Assembly: GCF_010882175.1 (NCBI RefSeq)
Contig: NZ_WKLH01000002.1
Span: 248,001 to 312,000, forward strand
Source: Mangrovibacterium lignilyticum
GTDB taxonomy: Bacteria > Bacteroidota > Bacteroidia > Bacteroidales > Prolixibacteraceae
Length of the DNA stretch: 64,000 nucleotides
Direction: 5' to 3'
Shown here piece after piece: positions 35,443 to 42,556 of this stretch. The notes beneath the pieces were generated by a model. That model was given only the letters and a program-made list of their open reading frames with translations. It did not search any database and was not told the origin of the DNA. Position 1 is the first letter of the stretch; each line of letters opens with the position of its first letter. The position numbers were made by a program, and so were the translations under genes.

Positions 35443-36549
35443 ATGCCAATTTACATGGATCGACATGATGTATCAGCCCAGGTTACTGCAGAAGTGGTAG
35501 CACAATTACATCAACAAGATTTAAAACTTCAGCACTTATTTGGTTGTCGCGGATTAACGTATTGGTTTGATGATAAGCGCAAAACAGCTTTCTGCCTGAT
35601 TGAGGCGCCGGATAAAGAGGCGATTAAAAAAATGCACGATGAGGCGCATGGTGAAGTACCCCACCAGATCATTGAGGTAAGTCCGGATATTGTGGAATCG
35701 TTTTTAGGTCGCATTGAAGATCCGGAAAAAAAGACCGATAGTGACCTGAATATTATTGATGATTCTGCTTTTCGGGTGATCATGGTTACCGGTTTTGACG
35801 AATGTCTGTTGTCCAAATCAAGTGCTAAAAAAGAAGATGCTGATTTGAATTGCTGCATGGACTTACTTTCGGAGACATTAACCCGTTATGAAGGACAAGT
35901 CGTCAAACAGTACGAACAACAACTGATGGCTGTGTTTGAAAGTGTTTCTCAAGCCATATTTTGCGCCATCGAATTGCATTCCAACTATCGCAATTGGAGC
36001 ACTAAAACACATTGTAAAAAATTCAATTTGAAAACAGGTATTAGCGCAGGTGTTCCTGTAACGGAGGATAAATCCTTTTTCGAGGAAGCCGTTCACAGCG
36101 CTGAGCAAATGTTTTTCCTGTCAGATACCAGGATAATTGTTAGTTCAGAAATCAATGAGTTGTATCGTAGCGAGAACCGGAACTTAGCTTTGAGCCGTGA
36201 CTTATTTGTCGTTCTAACACCTGCTGATGAAGAGTTTTTAGCCGATGTTATGAATTTTCTGGAAGAAACATGGCAATATCCGAACTTGCATGTCGATGAT
36301 TTTGGGAAAAACCTCGGATTTAGTAAGTCCCAGGTATATCGAAAAATGGTTTCGTTAATTGGGATGTCTCCCAATAGCTTCCTGAAAAATTACCGGCTTA
36401 ATAAAGCGGTTAGCTTGCTTAAAAAACAAAGCAAAAGTATTGCCGAAGTAGCCTACGATTCAGGCTTTAACAGTCCTTCTTATTTCACGAAATGTTTTCA
36501 TAATAAGTATGGCGTTTTACCTTCAGAGTATATTCAAAGTTCGATCTAA
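35443..36549 (+). CDS. DUF4242 - cyclase-like - AraC fusion regulator
   Basis: 368 residues. Residues 1-90 are a DUF4242 domain (MPIYMDRHDVSAQVTAE, HDEAHGEVPHQIIEV), a ferredoxin-like fold whose characterised relatives bind nickel. Residues about 108-260 resemble a class III nucleotide cyclase fold (FRVIMVTGFDE; LSETLTRYEGQVVKQYEQQL; GISAGVPV), but the metal-binding aspartates are not evident, so it is probably a sensor remnant. Residues about 270-368 are an AraC helix-turn-helix pair (LGFSKSQVYRKMVSL; SIAEVAYDSGFNSPSYFTKC). It is a single-protein regulator that would sense a small ligand or metal. Targets are unknown; the truncated haemoglobin gene follows 199 bp downstream. Confidence 0.85.
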   Translation: MPIYMDRHDVSAQVTAEVVAQLHQQDLKLQHLFGCRGLTYWFDDKRKTAFCLIEAPDKEAIKKMHDEAHGEVPHQIIEVSPDIVESFLGRIEDPEKKTDSDLNIIDDSAFRVIMVTGFDECLLSKSSAKKEDADLNCCMDLLSETLTRYEGQVVKQYEQQLMAVFESVSQAIFCAIELHSNYRNWSTKTHCKKFNLKTGISAGVPVTEDKSFFEEAVHSAEQMFFLSDTRIIVSSEINELYRSENRNLALSRDLFVVLTPADEEFLADVMNFLEETWQYPNLHVDDFGKNLGFSKSQVYRKMVSLIGMSPNSFLKNYRLNKAVSLLKKQSKSIAEVAYDSGFNSPSYFTKCFHNKYGVLPSEYIQSSI

Positions 36550-36611
36550 AGGTTCATCCACATACAGCATAAAGATAAAAAGACCTAAAAGTTTTATTCT
36601 TTGAACTAAAT

Positions 36612-36648
36612 GTGCTAGTAAGCACGATGCCCTCTGTTATATCTTTGA
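36612..36648 (+). promoter_or_regulatory. Putative regulated promoter of the truncated haemoglobin gene
   Basis: TATCTTTG (36641-36648) matches the -7 consensus. The -33 position has no TTTG; instead the inverted repeat GTGCT-agta-AGCAC (36612-36625) covers it, which suggests activation or repression by a bound protein. The leader to the ATG would be about 95 nt. Confidence 0.35.
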
Positions 36649-36748
36649 TAAACAATTATTTCATTTTTACCTGGGGATAGAACCGGATCTACTGGTTTTG
36701 CGCTCAGCTAAACAAAAAATACAACAGTTTAAATTTATAATATAAAAA

Positions 36749-37132
36749 ATGAATGTTATGAGTGAACCATTATTTGAACGCCTTGGAGGAACTGAAGGTA
36801 TAACGAAAATTGTGGACGATGTAATTGAGGCGCATATGAATAACCCGGCTGTTAGTGCTCGTTTTCTTCCTTACAAAGAAACCCCGGAAGTACTAAGTGT
36901 AATCAAAAAGCATTCGGTTGATTTTTTTAGTGCCGGAAGTGGCGGGCCTGCTGTTTATGGAGGTCGCGATATGCCTGAAGCCCATCAAGGGATGAATATC
37001 AGCCCTGAAGAGTACATGCATGTAATGGATGATATTTTCGGAGTACTGACCAAACATCAAATCGATCAAGATACGCAAAACGATGTGTTGGCCATTCTGT
37101 GGTCTATAAAAGGAATGATCATTGCAAAATAA
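36749..37132 (+). CDS. Truncated haemoglobin (group 1 type)
   Basis: 127 residues from the first ATG; a second in-frame ATG at 36758 is also possible. Family features are PLFERLGGTEGITKIVDDV, FLPYKETPEV and the proximal histidine H79 in MPEAHQGMNISPEEY. The fold is the 2-on-2 globin that binds haem and handles O2 or NO. The gene stands between the DUF4242-AraC regulator and a convergent DUF302 gene and is probably monocistronic, with a hairpin downstream. Its role is most likely NO detoxification or oxygen scavenging. Confidence 0.9.
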   Translation: MNVMSEPLFERLGGTEGITKIVDDVIEAHMNNPAVSARFLPYKETPEVLSVIKKHSVDFFSAGSGGPAVYGGRDMPEAHQGMNISPEEYMHVMDDIFGVLTKHQIDQDTQNDVLAILWSIKGMIIAK

Positions 37133-37179
37133 CCGCTGAGATTCCAATAGTGGTAAAAGTTTCAATACCCAAGAAAAAA

Positions 37180-37221
37180 TCACCCATTGACCTACTCTTG
37201 CTCTCTGTTGTTAATGGGTGG
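37180..37221. terminator. Hairpin between convergent haemoglobin and DUF302 genes
   Basis: A 12-bp stem with two G-U pairs (TCACCCATTGAC against GTTAATGGGTGG) and an 18-nt loop. A T-rich stretch follows on the plus strand, and on the minus strand the stem is followed by TTTTTTCTTGG. It probably stops both transcripts. Confidence 0.6.
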
Positions 37222-37246
37222 TTCTTTCTGTTTGTTCGGTTGAAAG

Positions 37247-37633
37247 TTACAAGGCTTGAATTACCCGCTCAAGTCTGGCTTTAATTTCGCCGGCAATTGG
37301 AGCCAGTTCTTCATTCTGAATAGCCATCATCGATGCAACGGGATCAACCGCTGCAACAGCAACTGTTTTATCATCTAACTCCCGAACAATAACATTACAG
37401 GGCAACATGACCCCAATATGAATTTCTGATTGCAATGCTTTATAAGCATTTGGAGGATTGCAGGCGCCAAGTATCCGGTAGCGGTTAAATTCAACGCCCA
37501 GTTTTGACTTTAGTTTTTCATCAATATTGATTTCACTCAATACGCCGAATCCTTCTTTTTGCAGTTCTTCGGTTGTTTTACTGACCGCTTCGTCGAACGA
37601 ATAATTAGTTGTCTTTTCGATATAATACTTCAT
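37247..37633 (-). CDS. DUF302 domain protein
   Basis: 128 residues from the ATG at 37633; the frame is open another 84 bp, but MKYYIEKTTNYSFDEAVSKT is the normal DUF302 opening. Family segments are FGVLSEINIDEKLKSKLG, YRILGACNPPNAYKALQSE and GVMLPCNVIVRELDDKTVAV. The conserved GACNP and MLPCN cysteines suggest metal or redox chemistry, but no biochemical role is established for the family. It may share a message with the pterin dehydratase gene 172 bp upstream. Confidence 0.85.
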   Translation of the reverse strand: MKYYIEKTTNYSFDEAVSKTTEELQKEGFGVLSEINIDEKLKSKLGVEFNRYRILGACNPPNAYKALQSEIHIGVMLPCNVIVRELDDKTVAVAAVDPVASMMAIQNEELAPIAGEIKARLERVIQAL

Positions 37634-37805
37634 GTTTGATTGATTATTTATTGATTTTTTTTGTGTTGAATTTTCTGTTTTCTTAAAATTTGAAAGACGT
37701 CTTACTAAGTTAACCAATATCAGTCAAAACATTCCACAACTGTTGCTTAAAATCAACAGGTATGTTGAGAATTAAGGGGACAATTGAGATTGAAAAACGT
37801 TCCGG

Positions 37806-38144
37806 TTAATCTTTCAACGCGTCCGTTTTGGCAGCCATGATGAAGTCATTTTGGTGCAATCCTTTGATTTTGTGCGTCCACCAGGTAACAGTAACTTTTC
37901 CCCATTCGGTGGTAATCCTCGGGTGATGATCTTCATGTTCCGCTTCAACTCCAACACGATGGGTAAAGTTCAGCGCATCAATGAAATTGCCAAATACAAA
38001 AATACGCTGTAGCTTGCTGATACCTTCTTCTTTTACCAGATCCCATTCCGGAATTTCACCCCTGAGAATTTTAATCTCTTCGTCGGTTACCTGTGGCGCA
38101 CCAACCCGGCATGCTTCGCAGGTTTGTTCTTTCAATTTGTCCAT
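37806..38144 (-). CDS. phhB: 4a-hydroxytetrahydrobiopterin dehydratase
   Basis: 112 residues, full family length. The active-site motif EHEDHHPRI carries His73 and His74, and a third histidine lies in TWWTHKIKGLHQND (His91). The enzyme dehydrates the carbinolamine made by aromatic amino acid hydroxylases and so regenerates the pterin cofactor. In bacteria it also occurs without such a hydroxylase, as in molybdopterin-linked roles. No hydroxylase gene lies in the window. It is 45 bp from the FMN reductase gene on the same strand. Confidence 0.93.
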   Translation of the reverse strand: MDKLKEQTCEACRVGAPQVTDEEIKILRGEIPEWDLVKEEGISKLQRIFVFGNFIDALNFTHRVGVEAEHEDHHPRITTEWGKVTVTWWTHKIKGLHQNDFIMAAKTDALKD

Positions 38145-38189
38145 GACTGATTGCTTTTCCTGTTTTACGGTTCAAAAGTCGCTCCGAAA

Positions 38190-38762
38190 TTAATTGCGTA
38201 CCAGATCTTCCAGGTTTACTTTCGGGCACAGATACTGATCAATGTAATCAACCAGGTTCAGGAAAAGCCCTCTGATCCGGTTTTCCATTTTCTGATTGAC
38301 ACACTTGCCATCGTCATCAAATACATCCCGAACATGCGGAATGGATACCGGCCCAGGCAATACAATGCCGCCAACGTGCGAACAGACACTTCGTAAATTC
38401 TCCAGTGATTTAACAGCGCCAATATCGCCTGCAGCTACCCCCAGCAGGCCAATTGGCTTTCCGGCCAACGCAGAAGGGAATCCTAAATTTTCAATGATCA
38501 GCTTAATAACGCTGCTAAAAGAGCCGTGATATTCGGGGGTCGCAAAAATGATACCTGTTGCCGTTTTTACAATCGCAGTCAACCTGACAGCGTCAACCGA
38601 ATGGTCATTGGTGCCCGGAAAAGGCAACTTAAAATCTTTGGGATCGATGATTTGATAGGATACCGTGTGGTTTTTATTGATTTCATCAATCAACACATTG
38701 ACAGCCATGGAGGTATAATTATTTGGCCGCATACTACCTTTTATAATGACAATATTTTTCAT
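38190..38762 (-). CDS. NAD(P)H-dependent FMN reductase family protein
   Basis: 190 residues with a flavodoxin-like fold. The phosphate loop GSMRPNNYTSM (residues 9-19) and the FMN contact TPEYHGSFSSVIKLIIENL near 80-98 are those of the chromate/azo/quinone reductase group. KPIGLLGVAAGDIGAVKSLE follows. It reduces FMN-linked acceptors such as quinones or azo compounds using NAD(P)H in the cytoplasm. It is the first gene of a small minus-strand group with the pterin dehydratase and DUF302 genes. The natural substrate is unknown. Confidence 0.85.
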   Translation of the reverse strand: MKNIVIIKGSMRPNNYTSMAVNVLIDEINKNHTVSYQIIDPKDFKLPFPGTNDHSVDAVRLTAIVKTATGIIFATPEYHGSFSSVIKLIIENLGFPSALAGKPIGLLGVAAGDIGAVKSLENLRSVCSHVGGIVLPGPVSIPHVRDVFDDDGKCVNQKMENRIRGLFLNLVDYIDQYLCPKVNLEDLVRN

Positions 38763-39121
38763 TGAAATTAGATTTAAGTATTCAACACTATTTTATGCTT
38801 TCAAATCCGGAGAGTGCCTTAGCCATCTCCATGTTCTATTAAGAGAGATTAACTTTTTTTCAAACTCAAAAATGTTTCCGATAAAGTTAGATTGAGATGG
38901 TCTTGAGTTTATATACGTCGGCTGTCGGCTAACGTTCTGAATCCTGAAAAAATCAATTTGAAACGATAAATGAATGCAAGGGCAAGAAAGATGCCGGTGG
39001 TGGTTTAAGCTTCGCGAAAATAAGGACGAAGGGGAAGGGGGAATTGAATTTGAGAAATTATAAAAGGCTGGCAGCAACCAAACAACAATTTGGATACTCT
39101 GCCAGCCTTAAGTCATTCGAA
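38763..39121. other. Intergenic region between carbonic anhydrase and FMN reductase genes
   Basis: 359 bp. The only structure I find is the terminator at 39064-39109. No gene or clear promoter is seen in the remaining sequence. Confidence 0.5.
39064..39109 (-). terminator. Terminator of the SulP-carbonic anhydrase operon
   Basis: An 11-bp perfect stem (AAGGCTGGCAG against CTGCCAGCCTT) with a 24-nt loop, followed on the minus strand by TTATAATTT. It lies 13 bp after the carbonic anhydrase stop. Confidence 0.75.
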
Positions 39122-39760
39122 TTAGAAATCTAACTGAAAGGTTTTTTCCAACTGTTCATTGCTGTTAATGTTTACTTCGAGGTCTTTTACAATACCATTA
39201 TTAACCGAGTAAACCCAACCATGCACGATTAAATCCTGGTTGTTTTTCCATGCAGCCTGAACGATTGATGTGCGGGCTAAACCGAAAACCTGTTCTTTGA
39301 CGTTTAACTCCACAAACTGATCAAAGCGTTCTTTTTCGTCCTTAATCGCATCCAACTCAGGCCGGTGAAAACGATAAACATCTTTGATATGGCTGATCCA
39401 GTTGTCGATGATCCCAAACGACGAATTGCCCATTGCAGCCTGAATACCGCCGCAGCCATAGTGACCGCAAACAATGATGTGCTGTATTTTCAGGACATTC
39501 ACGGCATAGTCGAGTACACTGAGCATATTCATATCCGAGTGAACAACCATGTTGGCAATATTTCGGTGAACAAACACTTCGCCCGGTTCGGCTCCAACAA
39601 TTTGATTGGCGGGAACGCGGCTGTCGGCACATCCAATCCACAACAATGGTGGTTTCTGGCCTTGCGCCAATCGGGTAAAGTATTCGGGGTCTTCGTTTAA
39701 CTTATTAGCAACCCATTTTTTGTTGTTATCCAGTAACTGTTTGTATAATCTGTGTGGCAT
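39122..39760 (-). CDS. Beta-type carbonic anhydrase
   Basis: 212 residues. The zinc ligands and catalytic pair are present: C44 with D46 and R48 in CADSRVPANQIVGAEPGEV, then H100 and C103 in CGHYGCGGI. The enzyme interconverts CO2 and bicarbonate in the cytoplasm. It follows the SulP transporter gene after 20 bp on the same strand, so the two are co-expressed. The pairing suggests that the transporter carries bicarbonate and the anhydrase sets its balance with CO2 (inference). A terminator follows. Confidence 0.95.
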   Translation of the reverse strand: MPHRLYKQLLDNNKKWVANKLNEDPEYFTRLAQGQKPPLLWIGCADSRVPANQIVGAEPGEVFVHRNIANMVVHSDMNMLSVLDYAVNVLKIQHIIVCGHYGCGGIQAAMGNSSFGIIDNWISHIKDVYRFHRPELDAIKDEKERFDQFVELNVKEQVFGLARTSIVQAAWKNNQDLIVHGWVYSVNNGIVKDLEVNINSNEQLEKTFQLDF

Positions 39761-39780
39761 AAAGAATTAAAATTTAAACG

Positions 39781-41361
39781 TTATGAAGCTTGAACTTTAA
39801 AAATAGCGTTCAGACTTCTTTCCTCTTTTGAATTTCCATCTTTGCTAATAAGTACGATGGAGATATTTTTGTTTTTGGCTTTGCCCGAAAATTCGTAAAG
39901 AATTTCAATGATATCGTGATCGAGGTATCTGCTCTTGCTGATATCGATCTCTAAGATAGTGTTTTCCGGAATCGAATTCAACTCTTTCAGAATTGACGCT
40001 TTATTAAAGAAAGTTACCTCTTCGGCCAGCGTCATTTTCACTCGCCTGTCATCACTTTCCTCACCGATGTCGTGCACCAGGTGTGAGTTCTGATAGCTTT
40101 TGAAAAGAACAATGGCAACACCAAATGCTAACCCGATACCAATTCCCCACAGTAAATCTTTCAAAATAATGAACGTTACTGTCAAGGCAAAAGGTATAAA
40201 CTGCTTCCAACCCGATCGGTACATGCTGATCAACAACCTGGGTTTAGCAAGCTTGTAACCAACAATAAACAGTATTGCTGCCAAAACAGACAGGGGAAGC
40301 AGATTCAACACCCGGGGAATGAGGACTACGGAAGTCAACAGTAAAAATCCATGAAAGATTGTCGACAATTTCGACTGCGCATTCGACTGGATGTTGGCAG
40401 AACTGCGTACAATGACCTGCGTAATCGGAAGACCTCCAATTAAGCCCGAAACAATGTTACCGGCACCTTGTGCAATTAACTCGCGGTTAGCAGGGGTAGT
40501 TCGCTTTTGCGGGTCAATCTTGTCTGTTGCTTCAACACTCAGCAGCGTTTCGATACTGGCAACCAATGCAATGGTAAAGGCTACCAGGTAGATCTCCGGG
40601 TTCGTTATGGCAGCAAAGTTTGGAAAACTAAACTGTCCGACGAAGGAGTCGAAATTCTCCGGTACCGGAACATTTACAAGATGGCTGACTTCAACGCCCC
40701 AAACAGGGTGAGCTCCAAGAAGTTTCTGATACAAAATTCCGATAACAACAGCCACCAGCGGCCCTTGGATCAATTGAAAGATCCGCGCCTTCTTCACCAA
40801 CACCTGATCCCAAAGAATAAGAATACCAAGAGACATAACTGCAACAAGTGTTGAGCCCAGGGAGATTTGACTAACGCCTTGTGCCATCTCTTTGAAAACC
40901 CCGGTACCACTTATTTGAAATAATCCCCAGTCACTTTCGGGACTACCGTCGTAACCAAAAAAGTGTGGAATTTGTTTCATGATGATGATGATACCAATTC
41001 CTGTCAGCATTCCTTTAATGACCGACGAAGGGAAGTAGTTCCCGATAACGCCGGCTTTTGCAATTCCGAGGGCAATTTGAAACAGGCCAGCCAATACAAC
41101 GGCCAGCAGAAAATTCTGATATCCCCCCAGACTGCTAATGGCGATTAATACAATGGCTGCCAAACCGGCTGCCGGACCACTAACGCCAAGTGCCGATCCG
41201 CTGATACTGCCAACGACGATACCGCCAATAATTCCGGCAATGATTCCGGCGAAGGGGGGAGCGCCACTGGCTAAAGCAATACCTAAACACAAGGGGAGGG
41301 CAACAAAAAACACAATGACTCCCGCAGGAATATCATTTTTAAGATTCTTGAAAATATGCAT
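39781..41361 (-). CDS. SulP family inorganic anion transporter
   Basis: 526 residues. A membrane domain of ten or more segments carries the SulP repeats (PAGVIVFFVALPLCLGIALASGAPP opening split over residues 12-36; SGSALGVSGPAAGLAAIV near 52-70; SIETLLSVEATDKIDPQKRT near 269). A cytoplasmic STAS domain fills residues about 440-526 (STAS-like NTILEIDISKSRYLDHDIIE). SulP proteins carry sulphate, bicarbonate or dicarboxylates. The coupled carbonic anhydrase gene favours bicarbonate. It has Na+-bicarbonate relatives such as BicA, but the ion cannot be settled by eye. Confidence 0.93.
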   Translation of the reverse strand: MHIFKNLKNDIPAGVIVFFVALPLCLGIALASGAPPFAGIIAGIIGGIVVGSISGSALGVSGPAAGLAAIVLIAISSLGGYQNFLLAVVLAGLFQIALGIAKAGVIGNYFPSSVIKGMLTGIGIIIIMKQIPHFFGYDGSPESDWGLFQISGTGVFKEMAQGVSQISLGSTLVAVMSLGILILWDQVLVKKARIFQLIQGPLVAVVIGILYQKLLGAHPVWGVEVSHLVNVPVPENFDSFVGQFSFPNFAAITNPEIYLVAFTIALVASIETLLSVEATDKIDPQKRTTPANRELIAQGAGNIVSGLIGGLPITQVIVRSSANIQSNAQSKLSTIFHGFLLLTSVVLIPRVLNLLPLSVLAAILFIVGYKLAKPRLLISMYRSGWKQFIPFALTVTFIILKDLLWGIGIGLAFGVAIVLFKSYQNSHLVHDIGEESDDRRVKMTLAEEVTFFNKASILKELNSIPENTILEIDISKSRYLDHDIIEILYEFSGKAKNKNISIVLISKDGNSKEERSLNAIFKVQAS

Positions 41362-41429
41362 GGTTTTGTTTTACAATTTGTTTGATTTCCAATGGGTACG
41401 GTTTGATTAGAATTGGAAATAAAATTGCA

Positions 41430-41711
41430 TCAAACGAATTGCGGCGGCTTGAAAATGTCGAGGGTAAATTGATAATGATATTGTTGTTGCAGATGGCGTA
41501 CTTTGAGCATCATTGCTTGCTCAATAACGTTGATAAGAAATATTTGAGGTGATTTCTTTAAGTCTTTTTTAGCCGGAGTCTCTTTGTATTCTTCCTGCTG
41601 TTCTTCTGCAAAAGGAGCTATTTGCGAAAGGATATCGGGATTCTGATATTGAACGTAAACGGTGGTTGCTACGAACGATAAAAATACCAATAAACAGCAC
41701 GCAGCCTTCAT
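41430..41711 (-). CDS. Small predicted membrane or secreted protein
   Basis: 93 residues from the ATG at 41711, which has an AGGT-type ribosome binding site upstream; an in-frame ATG 12 bp earlier is possible. The N-terminal hydrophobic segment (residues about 2-20, AACCLLVFLSFVATTVYV) is a signal or anchor. A charged middle (EEQQEEYKETPAKKDLKKS) and a C-terminal aromatic segment ending IFKPPQFV follow. I do not recognise a named family. It lies upstream of the SulP gene on the same strand, 68 bp away, so it may belong to that operon. Confidence 0.55.
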   Translation of the reverse strand: MKAACCLLVFLSFVATTVYVQYQNPDILSQIAPFAEEQQEEYKETPAKKDLKKSPQIFLINVIEQAMMLKVRHLQQQYHYQFTLDIFKPPQFV

Positions 41712-41966
41712 CGCTACCTGCAAAATACGCCTATGTTGATCTCCTGTTTTGATACGTTTGTTGTTTGTTTTCGACGAGTAAAATAACGCAAAACAGCTTG
41801 CTGTGTTTAGCGGATAGCGCAGCTTTTAGGATTATTAACAAAATTAAAATCCGGCGGTCATGACCGTTTTTGCATCCACGAAAGCATAAGTCCGGTGATT
41901 GTTTGCAGGTTACACCGGAACCAATGAAAAGTAAAAAAAAACATGACTGCATCGCAGCTGTTTGTC

Positions 41967-42164
41967 CGGAACAGCTTGGAGAACGTAGCTGCTAACCGGG
42001 GCACTCCAACTACGGAAGGGGGCCGTGCCGGCATAAGTGACGCGGAACGCATATTGTTTCCCGGGAGTGAGCTTATCAATCCGAGCGGTATGTCCGGCGC
42101 TCATGGTTTCCTGTCACATACTCCCGGCTGTTAGTGGTACTTCGGTGTATTGAAACACGTAAAT
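41967..42164 (-). pseudogene. Remnant of a fibronectin type III protein
   Basis: In one minus-strand frame the translation reads YVFQYTEVPLTAGSM, a stop (TGA, 42114-42116), QETMSAGHTARIDKLTPGKQ, then YAFRVTYAGTAPFRSWSAPV. This is the second half of an FN3 domain with the usual L-x-P-G-x-x-Y-x-F-R-V core. The stop falls where a tryptophan (TGG) is common, so one base change could explain it. Another stop precedes the fragment and no start is near, so it is a decayed piece rather than a working gene. Confidence 0.5.
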
Positions 42165-42244
42165 TCAAGGCATACAAACGAACTCACTGACACCGTTTAT
42201 TGGACACTCTCCAACTGACACAGTTATTTGAACATTCCCTATTG

Positions 42245-42412
42245 GACGTTGAATGAAGTGACAAAACTCGTGAGTTAAGCGACATTACTCGTGAATCAAG
42301 CAACATTACTCGCGAGTTAAGTGACATTACTCGCGAGTTAAGCGACATTACTCGCGAATCAAATGACATTACTCGCTAATAAAATGATAAGACTCGACTG
42401 TTAAGTGACTTC
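42245..42412. repeat. Array B: eight 21-bp units with palindromic core ACTCGCGAGT
   Basis: Seven clear units of 21 bp (42266-42412) plus one degenerate unit before them (42245-42265). The consensus is ACTCGCGAGTTAAGCGACATT; the first ten bases are a perfect palindrome in units 3 and 4. The period equals that of array A, but the sequence is unrelated. An open minus-strand frame repeating SRVMSLN is a by-product of the 21-bp step. Located 145 bp before hrpB. Confidence 0.8.
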
Positions 42413-42501
42413 TTGGCGATAAAAAACGGGGTTTTTTGTGGGATATCGTTACATCGTAGAGAATGGAGCGTTAAGAGCAGCCAATGTTTGAGGGCTTTTC
42501 C

Positions 42502-42509
42502 TATTTTTG
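42502..42509 (+). promoter_or_regulatory. -7 element TATTTTTG of hrpB
   Basis: Matches TAnnTTTG and lies 47 bp before the hrpB ATG. No TTTG is found at 19-20 bases upstream, so the promoter may be weak or use another -33. Confidence 0.45.
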
Positions 42510-42556
42510 CGTTCGCTTTCCGCAAGTAAGCTGTCGGGAAGTCTGCATCCATTCAA

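Larger units (their letters stand above)
41712..42556. other. Intergenic region before hrpB with a gene remnant and repeats
   Basis: 845 bp. It holds a decayed FN3-type gene (41967-42164), a 21-bp repeat array (42245-42412) and a -7 element for hrpB (42502-42509). The rest, 41712-41966, shows no gene I can support. Confidence 0.6.

Noticed and set aside
41731-42134. Overlapping short frames on both strands near the FN3 remnant
   Set aside because: Apart from the FN3-like frame they show no family features.
42184-42369. Minus-strand frame with a repeating SRVMSLN peptide
   Set aside because: The peptide repeat follows from a 21-bp DNA repeat read in frame; no start signal or family supports a gene.
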